Below are positions 24,936 to 34,138 of a DNA stretch of 64,000 nucleotides, piece by piece. The notes beneath the pieces are model-generated. The model was not told the origin of the DNA. It worked only from the letters and a program-made list of their open reading frames with translations, and did not search any database. Positions within the stretch are counted from its first letter, which is position 1, and each line of letters starts with the position of its first letter. Both the position numbers and the translations under genes were made by a program. The stretch is from Brevibacillus_H sp041920465 (GTDB lineage Bacteria; Bacillota; Bacilli; Brevibacillales; Brevibacillaceae): contig JBHGXW010000069.1 in the NCBI GenBank assembly GCA_041920465.1, positions 1-64,000 of the forward strand. Reading direction: 5' to 3'.

Positions 24936-26051
24936 ATGACACATTTGGGGAGATGGCTTATGATTCGATCGTTAGACAGAAGGAGGAGCAAAACGATTTA
25001 TCAGGAAATGCAAGAGTCAGGTATCAGCCGACGTGAGTTCCTGAAGGTTTGCGCCACTGTCGCTGCTTTTCTTGGACTGGATTACAAACAATCGGCTCAA
25101 GTGGTGCATGCGATGGAGCAAAAGGAGAAAGTTCCGTTTATCTGGCTCCATTATCAGGACTGTACGGGATGTTCGGAATCTTTTCTCCGTTCCAGCCATC
25201 CGACAGCAGGAGACCTTTTGCTAGACTATGTATCGCTTAATTACCATGAAAACTTGACGGCAGCCGCTGGTGAAGCAAGTGAGCGGGCCAAAAAAGAAAC
25301 GATGGAAAAGTACAAAGGCAGATACATTTTAGCAGTAGAAGGCAGCATTCCGAAAGACGAATTTTTCTTCGCGGGAGGAAAAAGCGCGTCGGAGCAAGTG
25401 CGGGAAGCGGCTGAACATGCTGGTGCGATCCTGGCTATCGGTAGTTGTGCTACACATGGGGGGATTGCGGCAGCAAATCCCAATCCAACAGGCGCAATGC
25501 GTTTAAAAGATGTGCTGCCGGACAAGACGATTGTGCAAATCCCAGGCTGTCCACCGATTGCTGAAGTAATGGCAGGCGTACTTGTTCACTATATTACCTT
25601 CGGGACAATTCCTGAGCTGGATCACAGAGGACGCCCGAAAGCATTCTACAGCCAACGCATTCACGATACCTGCAACCGTCGCGCCTACTTTGACGCCGGT
25701 TTGTTTGCCGAATCGTTCGATGACGAAGGTGCGCGAAAAGGATACTGCTTGTATAAGGTAGGATGCAAAGGACCGACGACGTATAATTCCTGCGCACAGC
25801 TTCGCTGGAATGGCGGGGTCAGCTTCCCGATTCAATCGGGTAACCCTTGTATCGGCTGTTCGGAAGAGAATTTCTGGGATAAAGGTCCGTTCTTCACCAA
25901 AACAGCGGCTCAGCTTCCCGGTATTACCGAACCGCTTAACCCGGATAAAGTGGGCTTGGTGGCTGTCGGAGCTGCGGCAATTGGGGTAGCGGCACATGCG
26001 GCGATCACTGCGGTCAAAGGGAAGAAAGATTCTGATATCCACAAAGATTAA
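24936..26051 (+). CDS. hyaA: [NiFe] uptake hydrogenase small subunit (group 1)
   Basis: Electron-transfer subunit of a membrane-bound hydrogenase, 371 aa. The Tat signal SRREFLKVCATVAAFLG (about residues 31-47) exports the folded heterodimer, and a C-terminal helix (VGLVAVGAAAIGVAAHAAI) anchors it. Cluster ligands are visible: DCTGCSES, GSCATHGG and IPGCPP (proximal), the His/Cys set from IHDTCNRR to VGCKGP (distal), and YNSC ... NPCIGCSE (medial). Both places where O2-tolerant enzymes have extra cysteines are glycine (CTGC; CATHGG). The ATG follows GGGGAG by 10 nt. First gene of an eleven-gene run. Confidence 0.96.
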   Translation: MTHLGRWLMIRSLDRRRSKTIYQEMQESGISRREFLKVCATVAAFLGLDYKQSAQVVHAMEQKEKVPFIWLHYQDCTGCSESFLRSSHPTAGDLLLDYVSLNYHENLTAAAGEASERAKKETMEKYKGRYILAVEGSIPKDEFFFAGGKSASEQVREAAEHAGAILAIGSCATHGGIAAANPNPTGAMRLKDVLPDKTIVQIPGCPPIAEVMAGVLVHYITFGTIPELDHRGRPKAFYSQRIHDTCNRRAYFDAGLFAESFDDEGARKGYCLYKVGCKGPTTYNSCAQLRWNGGVSFPIQSGNPCIGCSEENFWDKGPFFTKTAAQLPGITEPLNPDKVGLVAVGAAAIGVAAHAAITAVKGKKDSDIHKD

Positions 26052-26076
26052 TTGAGAGGCAAGGGAGAAACCAAAT

Positions 26077-27783
26077 ATGTCAAAACGCATAGTTGTTGAT
26101 CCAATTACGAGAATAGAGGGACATTTGCGGATTGAAGCGGAAATGGATCAGGGCAAAATTATTGACGCTTTCAGTTCCGGTACGATGGTACGCGGCATCG
26201 AGACCATTTTGAAAGACCGTGATCCGCGTGACGCCTGGGCACTGACCCAACGGATTTGCGGGGTTTGCACGACGGTTCACGCTTTGGCGGCGCTGCGCTC
26301 TGTGGAAGACGCGCTCAGGATTGAGATCCCGAAGAACGCCAACCTGATCCGAAATATTATGAACGCTGTTATTTTTGTGCATGACCATGTGGTTCATTTC
26401 TACCATCTGCATGCGTTGGACTGGATTGATGTAGTTTCTGCGTTGAAAGCCGACCCGAATGCGGCAAGCGCCATCGCACAGAAAATGTCGAGCTGGTCCA
26501 AGTCTTCACCCGGTTATTTCAAAGAACTGCAAGCCAAGCTGAAACGAATTGTGGAGAGTGGACAGCTTTCGATTTTCACCAACGGATATTGGGGCCACCC
26601 GCTCTACAAATTGCCTGCTGAAGTGAATCTGATCATGCTCGCTCACTATTTGGAAGCACTTGACGAACAGCGGGAGCTTGTCAAAATCCACACCATTTTC
26701 GGCGGAAAAAATCCGCATCCGCATTATGTGGTTGGCGGTATGGCCACACCGATTGACATCAACAGCGAGACAGCGGTCAACGCAGCACAGTTGGCGCTGA
26801 TTTCCGACTTGATTAACCAGGCGATTGCGTTTGTGGAGCAGGTGTACATGCCTGACTTGTACGCGATGGCGCATTACTACAAGGATTGGCTCTATGGCGG
26901 CGGAATCAGGAACTATTTAAGCTACGGCGATTTTCCGGCGGGTTCCTACTTTGACCGCAAGAATTACTGGATGCCGGCCGGCGTAATCGTAGACGGCAAT
27001 TTGCAGGACGTCAAACAGCCTGATCCTTGGGATGAAGAAGAGATCAAGGAAGTGGTGGATCGTTCCTGGTACAAATACCAGACAGAAGGAGGCTTGCACC
27101 CGTGGAAAGGGGAGACCACCTTCAACTTTACGGGTCAACTGCCATTTGAATACCTGGATACCGCCAACAAATACAGTTGGATCAAGACACCGCAATGGAA
27201 GGGCAAAACCATGGAGGTAGGGCCGCTGTCACGGATGATCCTGGGGGTTGCAACCAATCACAAAGACATCAAGCCGGCTGTAGAAGAAGCGCTCGGACGT
27301 GCCAACCTGCCGTTCTCGGCTCTTCACTCGGCGCTGGGCCGCACGTTTGCCCGCGGCATTGAATCACTGGTTTTGGTTCACCATCTGCGCAAGATGATGG
27401 ATGACTTATTAGCCAATATTAAATCAGGTGATCAGACGACATTTAACTCTGAGAAATGGGACCCGTCCAAGTGGCCGGCTGCAGCGAAAGGCGTGGGGAT
27501 TGTAGAAGCGCCGCGGGGTGCCTTGGCCCATTGGAGTGTGATCAAGGACGGCAAAATCAGCAATTGGCAGGCCATCGTTCCGACTACTTGGAATGCGGCA
27601 CCGCGTGATGCTAACGGCCAACGCGGAGCTTATGAAGCGGCCCTTCTGAACGTGCCGATTGTCGACCCGAAACAGCCGCTGGAAATCCTGCGCATTATCC
27701 ACTCCTATGATCCATGCTTGGCCTGCGCTGTTCATCTGACCGATCTGGAACAGAACGAAACTCTGCAGTTCACGATTGAATAA
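26077..27783 (+). CDS. hyaB: [NiFe] uptake hydrogenase large subunit
   Basis: Carries the Ni-Fe(CN)2CO centre that splits H2. 568 aa. The N-terminal ligand pair is C61/C64 in RICGVCTTVHA; the C-terminal pair is C547/C550 in DPCLACAVH. The maturation protease should cut after H553, removing the last 15 residues (LTDLEQNETLQFTIE). Other group 1 marks: DPITRIEGHLRIE at the start and GVVEAPRG-like GIVEAPRGALAHW. GGGAG lies 9 nt before the ATG, 25 nt after the small subunit. It is co-exported with the small subunit on the Tat signal of the latter. Confidence 0.97.
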   Translation: MSKRIVVDPITRIEGHLRIEAEMDQGKIIDAFSSGTMVRGIETILKDRDPRDAWALTQRICGVCTTVHALAALRSVEDALRIEIPKNANLIRNIMNAVIFVHDHVVHFYHLHALDWIDVVSALKADPNAASAIAQKMSSWSKSSPGYFKELQAKLKRIVESGQLSIFTNGYWGHPLYKLPAEVNLIMLAHYLEALDEQRELVKIHTIFGGKNPHPHYVVGGMATPIDINSETAVNAAQLALISDLINQAIAFVEQVYMPDLYAMAHYYKDWLYGGGIRNYLSYGDFPAGSYFDRKNYWMPAGVIVDGNLQDVKQPDPWDEEEIKEVVDRSWYKYQTEGGLHPWKGETTFNFTGQLPFEYLDTANKYSWIKTPQWKGKTMEVGPLSRMILGVATNHKDIKPAVEEALGRANLPFSALHSALGRTFARGIESLVLVHHLRKMMDDLLANIKSGDQTTFNSEKWDPSKWPAAAKGVGIVEAPRGALAHWSVIKDGKISNWQAIVPTTWNAAPRDANGQRGAYEAALLNVPIVDPKQPLEILRIIHSYDPCLACAVHLTDLEQNETLQFTIE

Positions 27784-27795
27784 GGAGGGGGAGAG

Positions 27796-28515
27796 ATGAA
27801 TCACTCAGCACCGGTGAAACCGATTTATGTCTGGCAGCTTCCCGTTCGGCTTTTTCACTTGATCAATGCGGCGGCAATCGTCGTTTTGATGCTGACGGGA
27901 ATTTACATCGGCAATCCGTTCTTCTCTGCGTCCGCTTTTTCGGCTACTCCCGCTTTCGTCATGGGTTATGTGCGCGAGATTCACTTTATCGCCGGGTACA
28001 TTTTTGCCGCCAATCTGCTGGTTCGGCTGTACTGGGCGTTTGCCGGCAACAAATATTCCCGCATCCATATCTTGAAGGCGAATTTCTGGAAGAACCAGGT
28101 GAAAATGCTCCGTTACTACCTGTTTCTTGACCGGAGCCATCCGCATTATCTGGGCCACAACCCGATGGCGGAGATGGGCTATCTCAGCTTTATCGGGGTT
28201 GGCGGCATCATTCTCTCCCTGACCGGATTTTACATGTATCTGGAAGTCCGGCCAGACTCAGCCGCATTCGCTTGGTTCAGCTGGTTACATGTGTTTGCTG
28301 ATAACAGCATTTGGATGCATTACATCCATCATTGGCTGGCTTGGGCGATTATCGTATTCGTCGTGATTCATGTCTATATGGCGATCCGCATGGATGCTCT
28401 TGACAAGGATGCTACTGTCTCTTCCATTTTGACGGGTTACAAGGTGACTCATGATGAAGAGGCAGAAGTTAACACCCCAGTCCATGCAAAAGAAAAAGGA
28501 GAAGTCACGTTATGA
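27796..28515 (+). CDS. hyaC: Ni/Fe-hydrogenase cytochrome b subunit
   Basis: Di-heme membrane subunit that passes electrons from the hydrogenase to menaquinone. 239 aa with four to five helices. Heme-ligand histidines are visible in LPVRLFHLINAAAIV, MGYVREIHFIAGYIF and HYIHHWLAWAIIVFVVIHVY. The ATG has GGAGGGGG upstream, 13 nt after the large subunit. The last bases overlap the start of the protease gene (ATGA). Confidence 0.95.
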   Translation: MNHSAPVKPIYVWQLPVRLFHLINAAAIVVLMLTGIYIGNPFFSASAFSATPAFVMGYVREIHFIAGYIFAANLLVRLYWAFAGNKYSRIHILKANFWKNQVKMLRYYLFLDRSHPHYLGHNPMAEMGYLSFIGVGGIILSLTGFYMYLEVRPDSAAFAWFSWLHVFADNSIWMHYIHHWLAWAIIVFVVIHVYMAIRMDALDKDATVSSILTGYKVTHDEEAEVNTPVHAKEKGEVTL

Positions 28516-29009
28516 ACCACGCCCAATCAGCAGAGAAAGCAACCAACATCACCGTATTGGGCATCGGGAACATCTTGTTTCAAGACGAAGGGATCGGCGT
28601 GCACGCCATTGAGGCATTCCGCCAGAAGAAGTCTGCCTATCCCGAAGTCAATATAGAAGATGGGGGCACGGAGGGGATGAAACTCCTGCCCCTGATTGAA
28701 AGCTCGACTCATTTGCTAATTGTGGATGCAGTAGCTGCCAAGGGGGAAGCCGGAGAGATCATCTGTCTGGAAAAAGAGGAGCTTCCTTGTTTTGGCGGAG
28801 GGCGTCTGTCGCAGCACCAGCAAAGCTTTCAGGAGTTGTTGGCGATTGCCGACCTGCGGGGGAATTTGCCGGAGCATGTCTATTTCATCGGTATTGTGCC
28901 TGAATCCATTGAGTGGGGAACGGAGATGACTCCCCGGGTGGCAGCAGTTATTCCGCGGGTGCTTGAATTAGTGGAAGAACGGTTGAAAAAGTGGGGAGCC
29001 GGATGGTAA
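28512..29009 (+). CDS. hyaD: Hydrogenase maturation protease (HyaD/HybD family)
   Basis: Cuts the C-terminal peptide of the large subunit after nickel insertion. 165 aa. The nickel-sensing acidic residues are in GIGNILFQDEGIGVHAIE and LLIVDAVAA, and the third ligand His is in LSQHQQSFQELL. The ATG overlaps the end of the cytochrome gene by 4 nt and has AAGGAG upstream. It is one per operon and matches the single large subunit here. Confidence 0.94.
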   Translation: MNHAQSAEKATNITVLGIGNILFQDEGIGVHAIEAFRQKKSAYPEVNIEDGGTEGMKLLPLIESSTHLLIVDAVAAKGEAGEIICLEKEELPCFGGGRLSQHQQSFQELLAIADLRGNLPEHVYFIGIVPESIEWGTEMTPRVAAVIPRVLELVEERLKKWGAGW

Positions 29010-29428
29010 ATCGACGGGCCTTTTTGAAAATGTCGGTTCAGTCGCTGTTCGACACAATGAAGGAGGTGGCGCAGCCGCTTCTGGAAGACAAATCGGATAA
29101 ATGGGAAATGATTCAACAACGTCTGGAAGGCAGAGTCTGGGTCACCGTTTCTGCATTGCGTGAGGATGAGAAGCTGGCCCGCCGCATGGTTGGCAAGCAG
29201 CCTCTCTTTTTGGTCAGGCACGCCCGGAACCGGCTGGAGGCAATTGACGGCTGGTGCCCCACATGCGGGTCGCCCTTGTCTTTGCGAATGATGGATCACA
29301 CCCTTCTCTGCCTGCCATGCAACAAAAAAGAGCAGCCGCTGCTGAAAGACGAAGCGGTATTCCTTCGACTGCCCGTCAAGCAGGCAGGTGAGAAGTGGTT
29401 GATAGAAGTGAGGAAACAAGATGCATGA
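29003..29428 (+). CDS. Hydrogenase-operon protein with two CxxC pairs and an RRxFLK N-terminus
   Basis: I do not recognise this 141-aa protein with certainty. It starts at ATG 29003, inside the end of the protease gene, with GGGGAG upstream. Residues 4-9 are RRAFLK, a Tat-like motif, but the following stretch (MSVQSLFDTMKEVAQPL) is not a good hydrophobic region. The rest resembles a Rieske fold in outline: a VWVTVSAL strand, then LEAIDGWCPTCGSPLSL and, 15 residues on, LLCLPCNKKEQPLL. The usual Rieske histidines are replaced, giving two CxxC pairs that could hold zinc or a rubredoxin-like iron. Its place between the protease and hypA suggests a role in maturation or electron transfer. Confidence 0.75.
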   Translation: MVNRRAFLKMSVQSLFDTMKEVAQPLLEDKSDKWEMIQQRLEGRVWVTVSALREDEKLARRMVGKQPLFLVRHARNRLEAIDGWCPTCGSPLSLRMMDHTLLCLPCNKKEQPLLKDEAVFLRLPVKQAGEKWLIEVRKQDA

Positions 29429-29771
29429 GATGTCGCTAATGGAAAGTACGCTGGAAATGGTTCGCGAGCTGGCAGGCGAGCAGCAAATGGCCAAAGTGAC
29501 GGAGGTTGCGCTTCGGGTAGGTGAGCTGTCGGGAGCCATGCCGGATGCGCTCCGATTTGCTTTTGACGCGCTCGTAAAGGTAGAAGCCTATTCGCTGTTT
29601 CAACATGCCGTACTCACTATCGAAAATGAGGAAGCAGCGGCGGAATGCCTGTCGTGCGGAACCCGATATCGCCCTGATCGCCGGATTCTGTTGTGCCCAT
29701 GCTGCAAGCTGCCGACTGGGAAGCTGGTTCAAGGCGAATCCCTGCAGGTACTTTACTTTGAAGGAGAGTAG
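29421..29771 (+). CDS. hypA: Hydrogenase nickel insertion protein HypA
   Basis: Nickel metallochaperone for the large subunit. 116 aa. The N-terminal MHEMSLMES holds the nickel-binding MHE. The zinc site has two CxxC pairs, ECLSCGTRY and LLCPCCKLP. It overlaps the preceding gene by 8 nt and is followed 5 nt later by hypB, its usual partner. Confidence 0.97.
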   Translation: MHEMSLMESTLEMVRELAGEQQMAKVTEVALRVGELSGAMPDALRFAFDALVKVEAYSLFQHAVLTIENEEAAAECLSCGTRYRPDRRILLCPCCKLPTGKLVQGESLQVLYFEGE

Positions 29772-29776
29772 TCATC

Positions 29777-30433
29777 ATGAGAATTGACGTGAAAAACAGT
29801 GTCCTTGCCGAAAATGAAAAAGCGGCTGCATCGCTGCGCGAGAAGTTTGCCGCAAACAACGTGTTGGTTATCAATTTGATGAGTTCCCCAGGCGCGGGCA
29901 AAACAAGCCTTTTGGTCAAAACCATCGAGCACCTGTCTAAAGCATACCGGGTTGGCGTGGTGGAAGGCGATTTGGCTACGTCCATGGATGCTGACCGGAT
30001 TCGGGCAACAGGTGCCGTTGCGGTACAGTTGAATACGGGGGGAGGCTGCCATCTTGACGCCAAGATGGTGGAGCAGGCGATTCCTCATTTTGATTTGGAA
30101 AATCTGGATATTTTATTTATCGAAAATGTGGGCAATCTGGTATGCCCGTCCGGATATGATCTCGGGCAAAACCACAAAATCGCCGTACTTTCCGTACCGG
30201 AAGGAAATGACAAAATTCCGAAATACCCGACCATGTTCCGCCGAACGGAACTGGTGTTACTAAATAAAATAGATCTGCTTCCATTCCTTGACTTCGAAGT
30301 GGAGAAAGCCAGGGAGGATTTGGCTCTCATCAACCCTGATTCCCGTATGATTCCGCTGTCGGTGAAAAGCGGCGAAGGTTTCGGCGAGTGGATCAAGTGG
30401 ATTGAAAAGAAGCGTGCCCTATGTCTCCAATAG
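29777..30433 (+). CDS. hypB: Hydrogenase nickel incorporation GTPase HypB
   Basis: GTPase that drives nickel delivery. 218 aa. The P-loop is SSPGAGKTS; the metal-site loop is GGGCHLDAKM with its Cys and His; other motifs are ENVGNLVCPS and NKIDLLPF. It has no His-rich N-terminal stretch and no CxxCGC motif, so it is the short form without nickel storage. Its end overlaps the start of hypF by 13 nt. Confidence 0.97.
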   Translation: MRIDVKNSVLAENEKAAASLREKFAANNVLVINLMSSPGAGKTSLLVKTIEHLSKAYRVGVVEGDLATSMDADRIRATGAVAVQLNTGGGCHLDAKMVEQAIPHFDLENLDILFIENVGNLVCPSGYDLGQNHKIAVLSVPEGNDKIPKYPTMFRRTELVLLNKIDLLPFLDFEVEKAREDLALINPDSRMIPLSVKSGEGFGEWIKWIEKKRALCLQ

Positions 30434-32796
30434 AAGCGCGTCAGCTACACATTCAAGGCAGAGTGCAGGGAATTGGCTTTCGGCCGGAGCTGTACCGAAG
30501 AGCAATGGAGCACAAACTGACTGGCTGGGTTCAGAACGATCCGTGCGGTGTGATTGTTCATATAGAAGGGGAAGCGAAGCAGGTAGACGGGTTTGTACAG
30601 GAGCTTCGAGATAATCCCCCGCCGCTTGCCGAGTATACCAGCTTTCAGGAACAGGCGGTGCAGCCGGAGAATGCAGAAGCGTTCATCATTAAGGAAAGCA
30701 AGCATGAGGGAGGCGGATTAACCGACATTTCTCCCGATTTGGCGCTGTGTGAGGCTTGCCAGCATGATCTGTGGGATGCGGCCAATCGACGGTTTCAATA
30801 TCCGTTTACGACCTGTACCTACTGTGGACCGAGGTACACCTTCATTGAAAACATGCCATATGACCGCCCGTTTACCACGATGGCACATTTTCCGCTTTGT
30901 CCTGATTGCCAGACGGAATATGGGAACCCGCTGAACCGCCGGTTTCATGCCCAGCCGATCGCTTGTCCGACCTGCGGCCCAAGGCTTCGGCTCTATCGAC
31001 GGCTGCCGGTGAGCGGATTTGAGCAGGTGGCTGGCGATCCGATCGAACAGGCAAGAGAGGCCCTGTTACATGGAGCGATTGTCGCTATCAAGGGATTAGG
31101 CGGTTACCATTTGGCCGCAGCCGCGCATCTTGAGTCAGCCGTTTCCGAGCTGCGCCGCCGCAAAAAGCGCCCGGATAAACCGCTGGCATTGATGATGAAA
31201 GATATGACTGTCGTAAAAGAGTATTGTGAATGCAGTGAACAGGAGCAAGAATTGCTCACTTCACAAAAAGCCCCCATCTTGCTTTTGCCAAAGAAAGAGA
31301 CAAGCAACCGCCTGGCAGTGGGAATTGCCCCGAAGAGCACGCGGTTGGGCGTGATGCTTCCCTACACACCGCTTCATCATCTGTTGCTAAACAACGACCT
31401 GCCGGTACTGGTGATGACGAGTGCCAATTTGTCAGGGCAGCCCTTGATTGCGGATGAATCTGTCTGGATCGAACAGCCCCAAGCGGCTCAGTTGATTGAC
31501 TGCTTGTTGACGGATAACCGGCCGATTGCCAATCCGCTGGATGATTCGGTCGTCGAATGGCAGAAAGAAAGTGATGCGCCGTTGATCGTGAGACGGGCAA
31601 GAGGCTATGTGCCCGAATCATTTCCTGTTTCGCTCGATATGGACGGAATTTTGGCGGTTGGAGCGGAACAGCATGCCGCATTTGCTTTGGGACGAGGCAG
31701 CCGGATTTATCAGGGGCCGTACACCGGGACATTGTCGCATGTAGAGATTCAGGAGCGTTATCTCGCTGCTCTTGATCGTTATAAGCGCTGGTATGGCAAA
31801 CAGTTCACCCATATCGCCTGCGACATGCACCCTCAGTATTGGAGCAGCCGTTTTGCGGATACACTTGCTTCGGATTTGGGAGTTCCTCTGGTTCCAGTCC
31901 AGCACCATCATGCTCACATGGCAGCGGTTATGGCGGAACATGGACTTTCTGAAGAGTGCTTTGCCATTGTCCTGGACGGAACCGGCTTTGGTCTGGATGA
32001 TACAATCTGGGGTATGGAGATTTTGCATGGGGATTACGGATCGTTTCAGCGCGTGGCCTCGCTTGCTTCCATTCCGTTGATCGGCGGGGAGACGGCTATA
32101 AAAGAGACATGGCGGATCGCAGCCGGCATGCTGGCGAACAGCGGGCAGGCAAAGGAAGCGGAGGAATTCCTTGCCGCTATCGGGAAAAAGCAGGATGCTC
32201 CACTGCTTTTGCATATGCTGAAACGCGGAATAAACACGCCGCTTGCCTCCAGTTGCGGTCGTTTGTTTGACGGAGTAAGCGCGCTGTTGGGGATTTGTCA
32301 AACCCCCAGCTACGACGCTCAGGCAGCGATTGACCTGACGGAAGCAGCCGACCGGTACGCGAAGCGGAACGGATTGGCAGAAGCGGCATATTCGTTTGCT
32401 TTCACACGGGCCGCAGATGTCCCGTCGAGTGTTCATCCGATGTGGCGGTTGGAATGGGCGCCAATGCTGGGCGAAATTCTGCGCGACAAGCATGGCGATA
32501 AGCCAATCGGTGAGATAGCCTCGCGTTTTCATGCAACGATCAGCAAGATGCTGACAGACGCTTTGAAGCTTGCCGTCTCTTCTTCCGACGCCCCGAAAAC
32601 ATGGAGAAGCACGAAGCCGATTGTTTTGGCAGGAGGAAGTATCCAAAACCGCATATTGCTTGCATGGTTAACGAAACATTTGTCTGCCGAGGGGTTCAGC
32701 GTATATCATCCTAAGCTGTTTCCGGCAGGGGATGGCGGCATTGCTGTCGGTCAACTGGCCGTAGCTTCAGCTATCCGATCCAAGCAAAGAGATTAA
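30421..32796 (+). CDS. hypF: Carbamoyltransferase HypF
   Basis: Makes the carbamoyl group that HypE turns into the cyanide ligands. 791 aa with all four parts in order: acylphosphatase (about 1-90, GRVQGIGFRPELYR), two zinc fingers (CEACQHDL ... CTYCGPRYT and CPDCQTEY ... CPTCGPRL, about 108-185), YrdC-like domain (about 200-390, GLGGYHLAAAAH) and a Kae1-like domain with the HxxxH site VQHHHAHMAAVMAEH and a C-terminal VLAGGSIQNRILL. Starts inside hypB. Confidence 0.97.
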   Translation: MSPIEARQLHIQGRVQGIGFRPELYRRAMEHKLTGWVQNDPCGVIVHIEGEAKQVDGFVQELRDNPPPLAEYTSFQEQAVQPENAEAFIIKESKHEGGGLTDISPDLALCEACQHDLWDAANRRFQYPFTTCTYCGPRYTFIENMPYDRPFTTMAHFPLCPDCQTEYGNPLNRRFHAQPIACPTCGPRLRLYRRLPVSGFEQVAGDPIEQAREALLHGAIVAIKGLGGYHLAAAAHLESAVSELRRRKKRPDKPLALMMKDMTVVKEYCECSEQEQELLTSQKAPILLLPKKETSNRLAVGIAPKSTRLGVMLPYTPLHHLLLNNDLPVLVMTSANLSGQPLIADESVWIEQPQAAQLIDCLLTDNRPIANPLDDSVVEWQKESDAPLIVRRARGYVPESFPVSLDMDGILAVGAEQHAAFALGRGSRIYQGPYTGTLSHVEIQERYLAALDRYKRWYGKQFTHIACDMHPQYWSSRFADTLASDLGVPLVPVQHHHAHMAAVMAEHGLSEECFAIVLDGTGFGLDDTIWGMEILHGDYGSFQRVASLASIPLIGGETAIKETWRIAAGMLANSGQAKEAEEFLAAIGKKQDAPLLLHMLKRGINTPLASSCGRLFDGVSALLGICQTPSYDAQAAIDLTEAADRYAKRNGLAEAAYSFAFTRAADVPSSVHPMWRLEWAPMLGEILRDKHGDKPIGEIASRFHATISKMLTDALKLAVSSSDAPKTWRSTKPIVLAGGSIQNRILLAWLTKHLSAEGFSVYHPKLFPAGDGGIAVGQLAVASAIRSKQRD

Positions 32797-32808
32797 GGAG
32801 GAATCACC

Positions 32809-33024
32809 ATGTGTCTGGCAGTGCCAGCTCTTGTACAATCACGGCTGGAATTCTCCGCTGAGGTGGAAATGATGGGGAATAGGCTGACGGTGGGCATCTT
32901 GCTCACGCCGGAAGTGGAAGTGGGACAATATGTGCTTGTTCACGCAGGGCAGGCCATCCAAATCGTAGATGAAGAAGCGGCCAAAACCAGTTTGGCGGAA
33001 TGGGAGAAGCTGCTGCATGAATGA
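32809..33024 (+). CDS. hypC: Hydrogenase assembly chaperone HypC
   Basis: Small chaperone that carries the Fe(CN)2CO unit with HypD to the large subunit. 71 aa. It starts MCLAVPALV, where the Met is removed so that Cys2 becomes the N-terminus. The C-terminal half has the OB-like GQYVLVHAGQAIQIVDEEAA. AAGGAGG lies 8 nt before the ATG. The end overlaps hypD by 8 nt. Confidence 0.96.
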   Translation: MCLAVPALVQSRLEFSAEVEMMGNRLTVGILLTPEVEVGQYVLVHAGQAIQIVDEEAAKTSLAEWEKLLHE

Positions 33025-34138
33025 TCTGTTGAGCCGTTACACCAATCCCCGACTAAGCAGAGGCTTATTGCAAAAAGTAAAAGAATTATCCAGTCAGTAT
33101 CGAGAGAAATACGGGCGAGCCCCCATCATCATGGAAGTATGCGGGTCGCATACCGTATCCCTAGCCAAATCGGGAGTGAAACAGGCACTCATCGGCGAGG
33201 TCACATTTATCCCCGGCCCGGGCTGTCCGGTATGCGTGACCGACCAGACTGACATTGACCAGATGATTCGGATCGCCGATGAGCCGGACACGATTCTATG
33301 CACATTTGGCGACATGCTGCGAGTGCCGGGTTCCAAAGGTTCACTTCTTACCCGCCGCGCCCAGGGCAAAGATATCCGGATGGTCTACAATCCGGCTGAA
33401 GCCGTCGGAATTGCCAAAGAAAATCCGGATAAACAGGTAGTGCTTCTGGCAATCGGATTTGAAACCACCATGCCGATGCATGCAATTGCTTTAAAAATGG
33501 CTGTGGAAGCGAAGATTTCCAATTTGTCGTTTTGGCTCTCCGCCAAATTGGTGCCGCCGATCATGACTGCCCTGCTTGCAAGCGGGGAAGCAACGATTGA
33601 CGGATTCCTGTTGCCGGGGCACGCTTCGATTGTATTGGGCAAAAAAGCATACCACCAGATCCTTGATCCGTTTCGGGTTCCCGGCACAATTGTCGGCTTC
33701 GAACCGGTTCAACTGCTTGCCGGCATCTACCGGCTGCTGATGCGTGTAACAAATGAAGACTATCAGATAGACAACGAATACCCGATGATCGTGACAGATG
33801 AAGGGAACCGGCATGCCCAGGAGATTTTACAGAAATATTTTGTGCCTTGCGATACGGCTTGGCGGGGCATCGGGGTCATCCCCGACAGCGGCCTGGCGAT
33901 CAGAGAGGAATATGCCGCTTGGGATGCCAGAAAAATTTTTCAGCACATCCCGCAGGAGCCGGTACGAAAAACAGGCTGCCGCTGCGGTGAGATTCTGCGC
34001 GGTGTTGCCAATCCGACAGATTGTCCGCTGTTTGCCAAAGCTTGCACACCGCAAAATCCGATCGGCCCGTGCATGGTGTCAGATGAGGGAGCATGTGGAG
34101 CTCATTACCATTACATGAGGGAAGGTGTCACGCCTTGA
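33017..34138 (+). CDS. hypD: Hydrogenase formation protein HypD
   Basis: Scaffold iron-sulfur protein on which Fe(CN)2CO is built. 373 aa. I use the ATG at 33017 (MNDLLSRYTNP), which overlaps hypC by 8 nt; an upstream in-frame start would run far into hypC. Conserved motifs are MEVCGSHTVS, PGPGCPVCVT and GFETTMP, plus the C-terminal 4Fe-4S set CRCGEILRG ... DCPLF ... AC. The stop codon overlaps the TTG start of hypE. Confidence 0.96.
   Translation: MNDLLSRYTNPRLSRGLLQKVKELSSQYREKYGRAPIIMEVCGSHTVSLAKSGVKQALIGEVTFIPGPGCPVCVTDQTDIDQMIRIADEPDTILCTFGDMLRVPGSKGSLLTRRAQGKDIRMVYNPAEAVGIAKENPDKQVVLLAIGFETTMPMHAIALKMAVEAKISNLSFWLSAKLVPPIMTALLASGEATIDGFLLPGHASIVLGKKAYHQILDPFRVPGTIVGFEPVQLLAGIYRLLMRVTNEDYQIDNEYPMIVTDEGNRHAQEILQKYFVPCDTAWRGIGVIPDSGLAIREEYAAWDARKIFQHIPQEPVRKTGCRCGEILRGVANPTDCPLFAKACTPQNPIGPCMVSDEGACGAHYHYMREGVTP

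Noticed and set aside
30402..30614. Alternative frames over the hypB/hypF junction
   Set aside because: hypB and hypF overlap by 13 nt with full-length family matches; the other frames are by-products.
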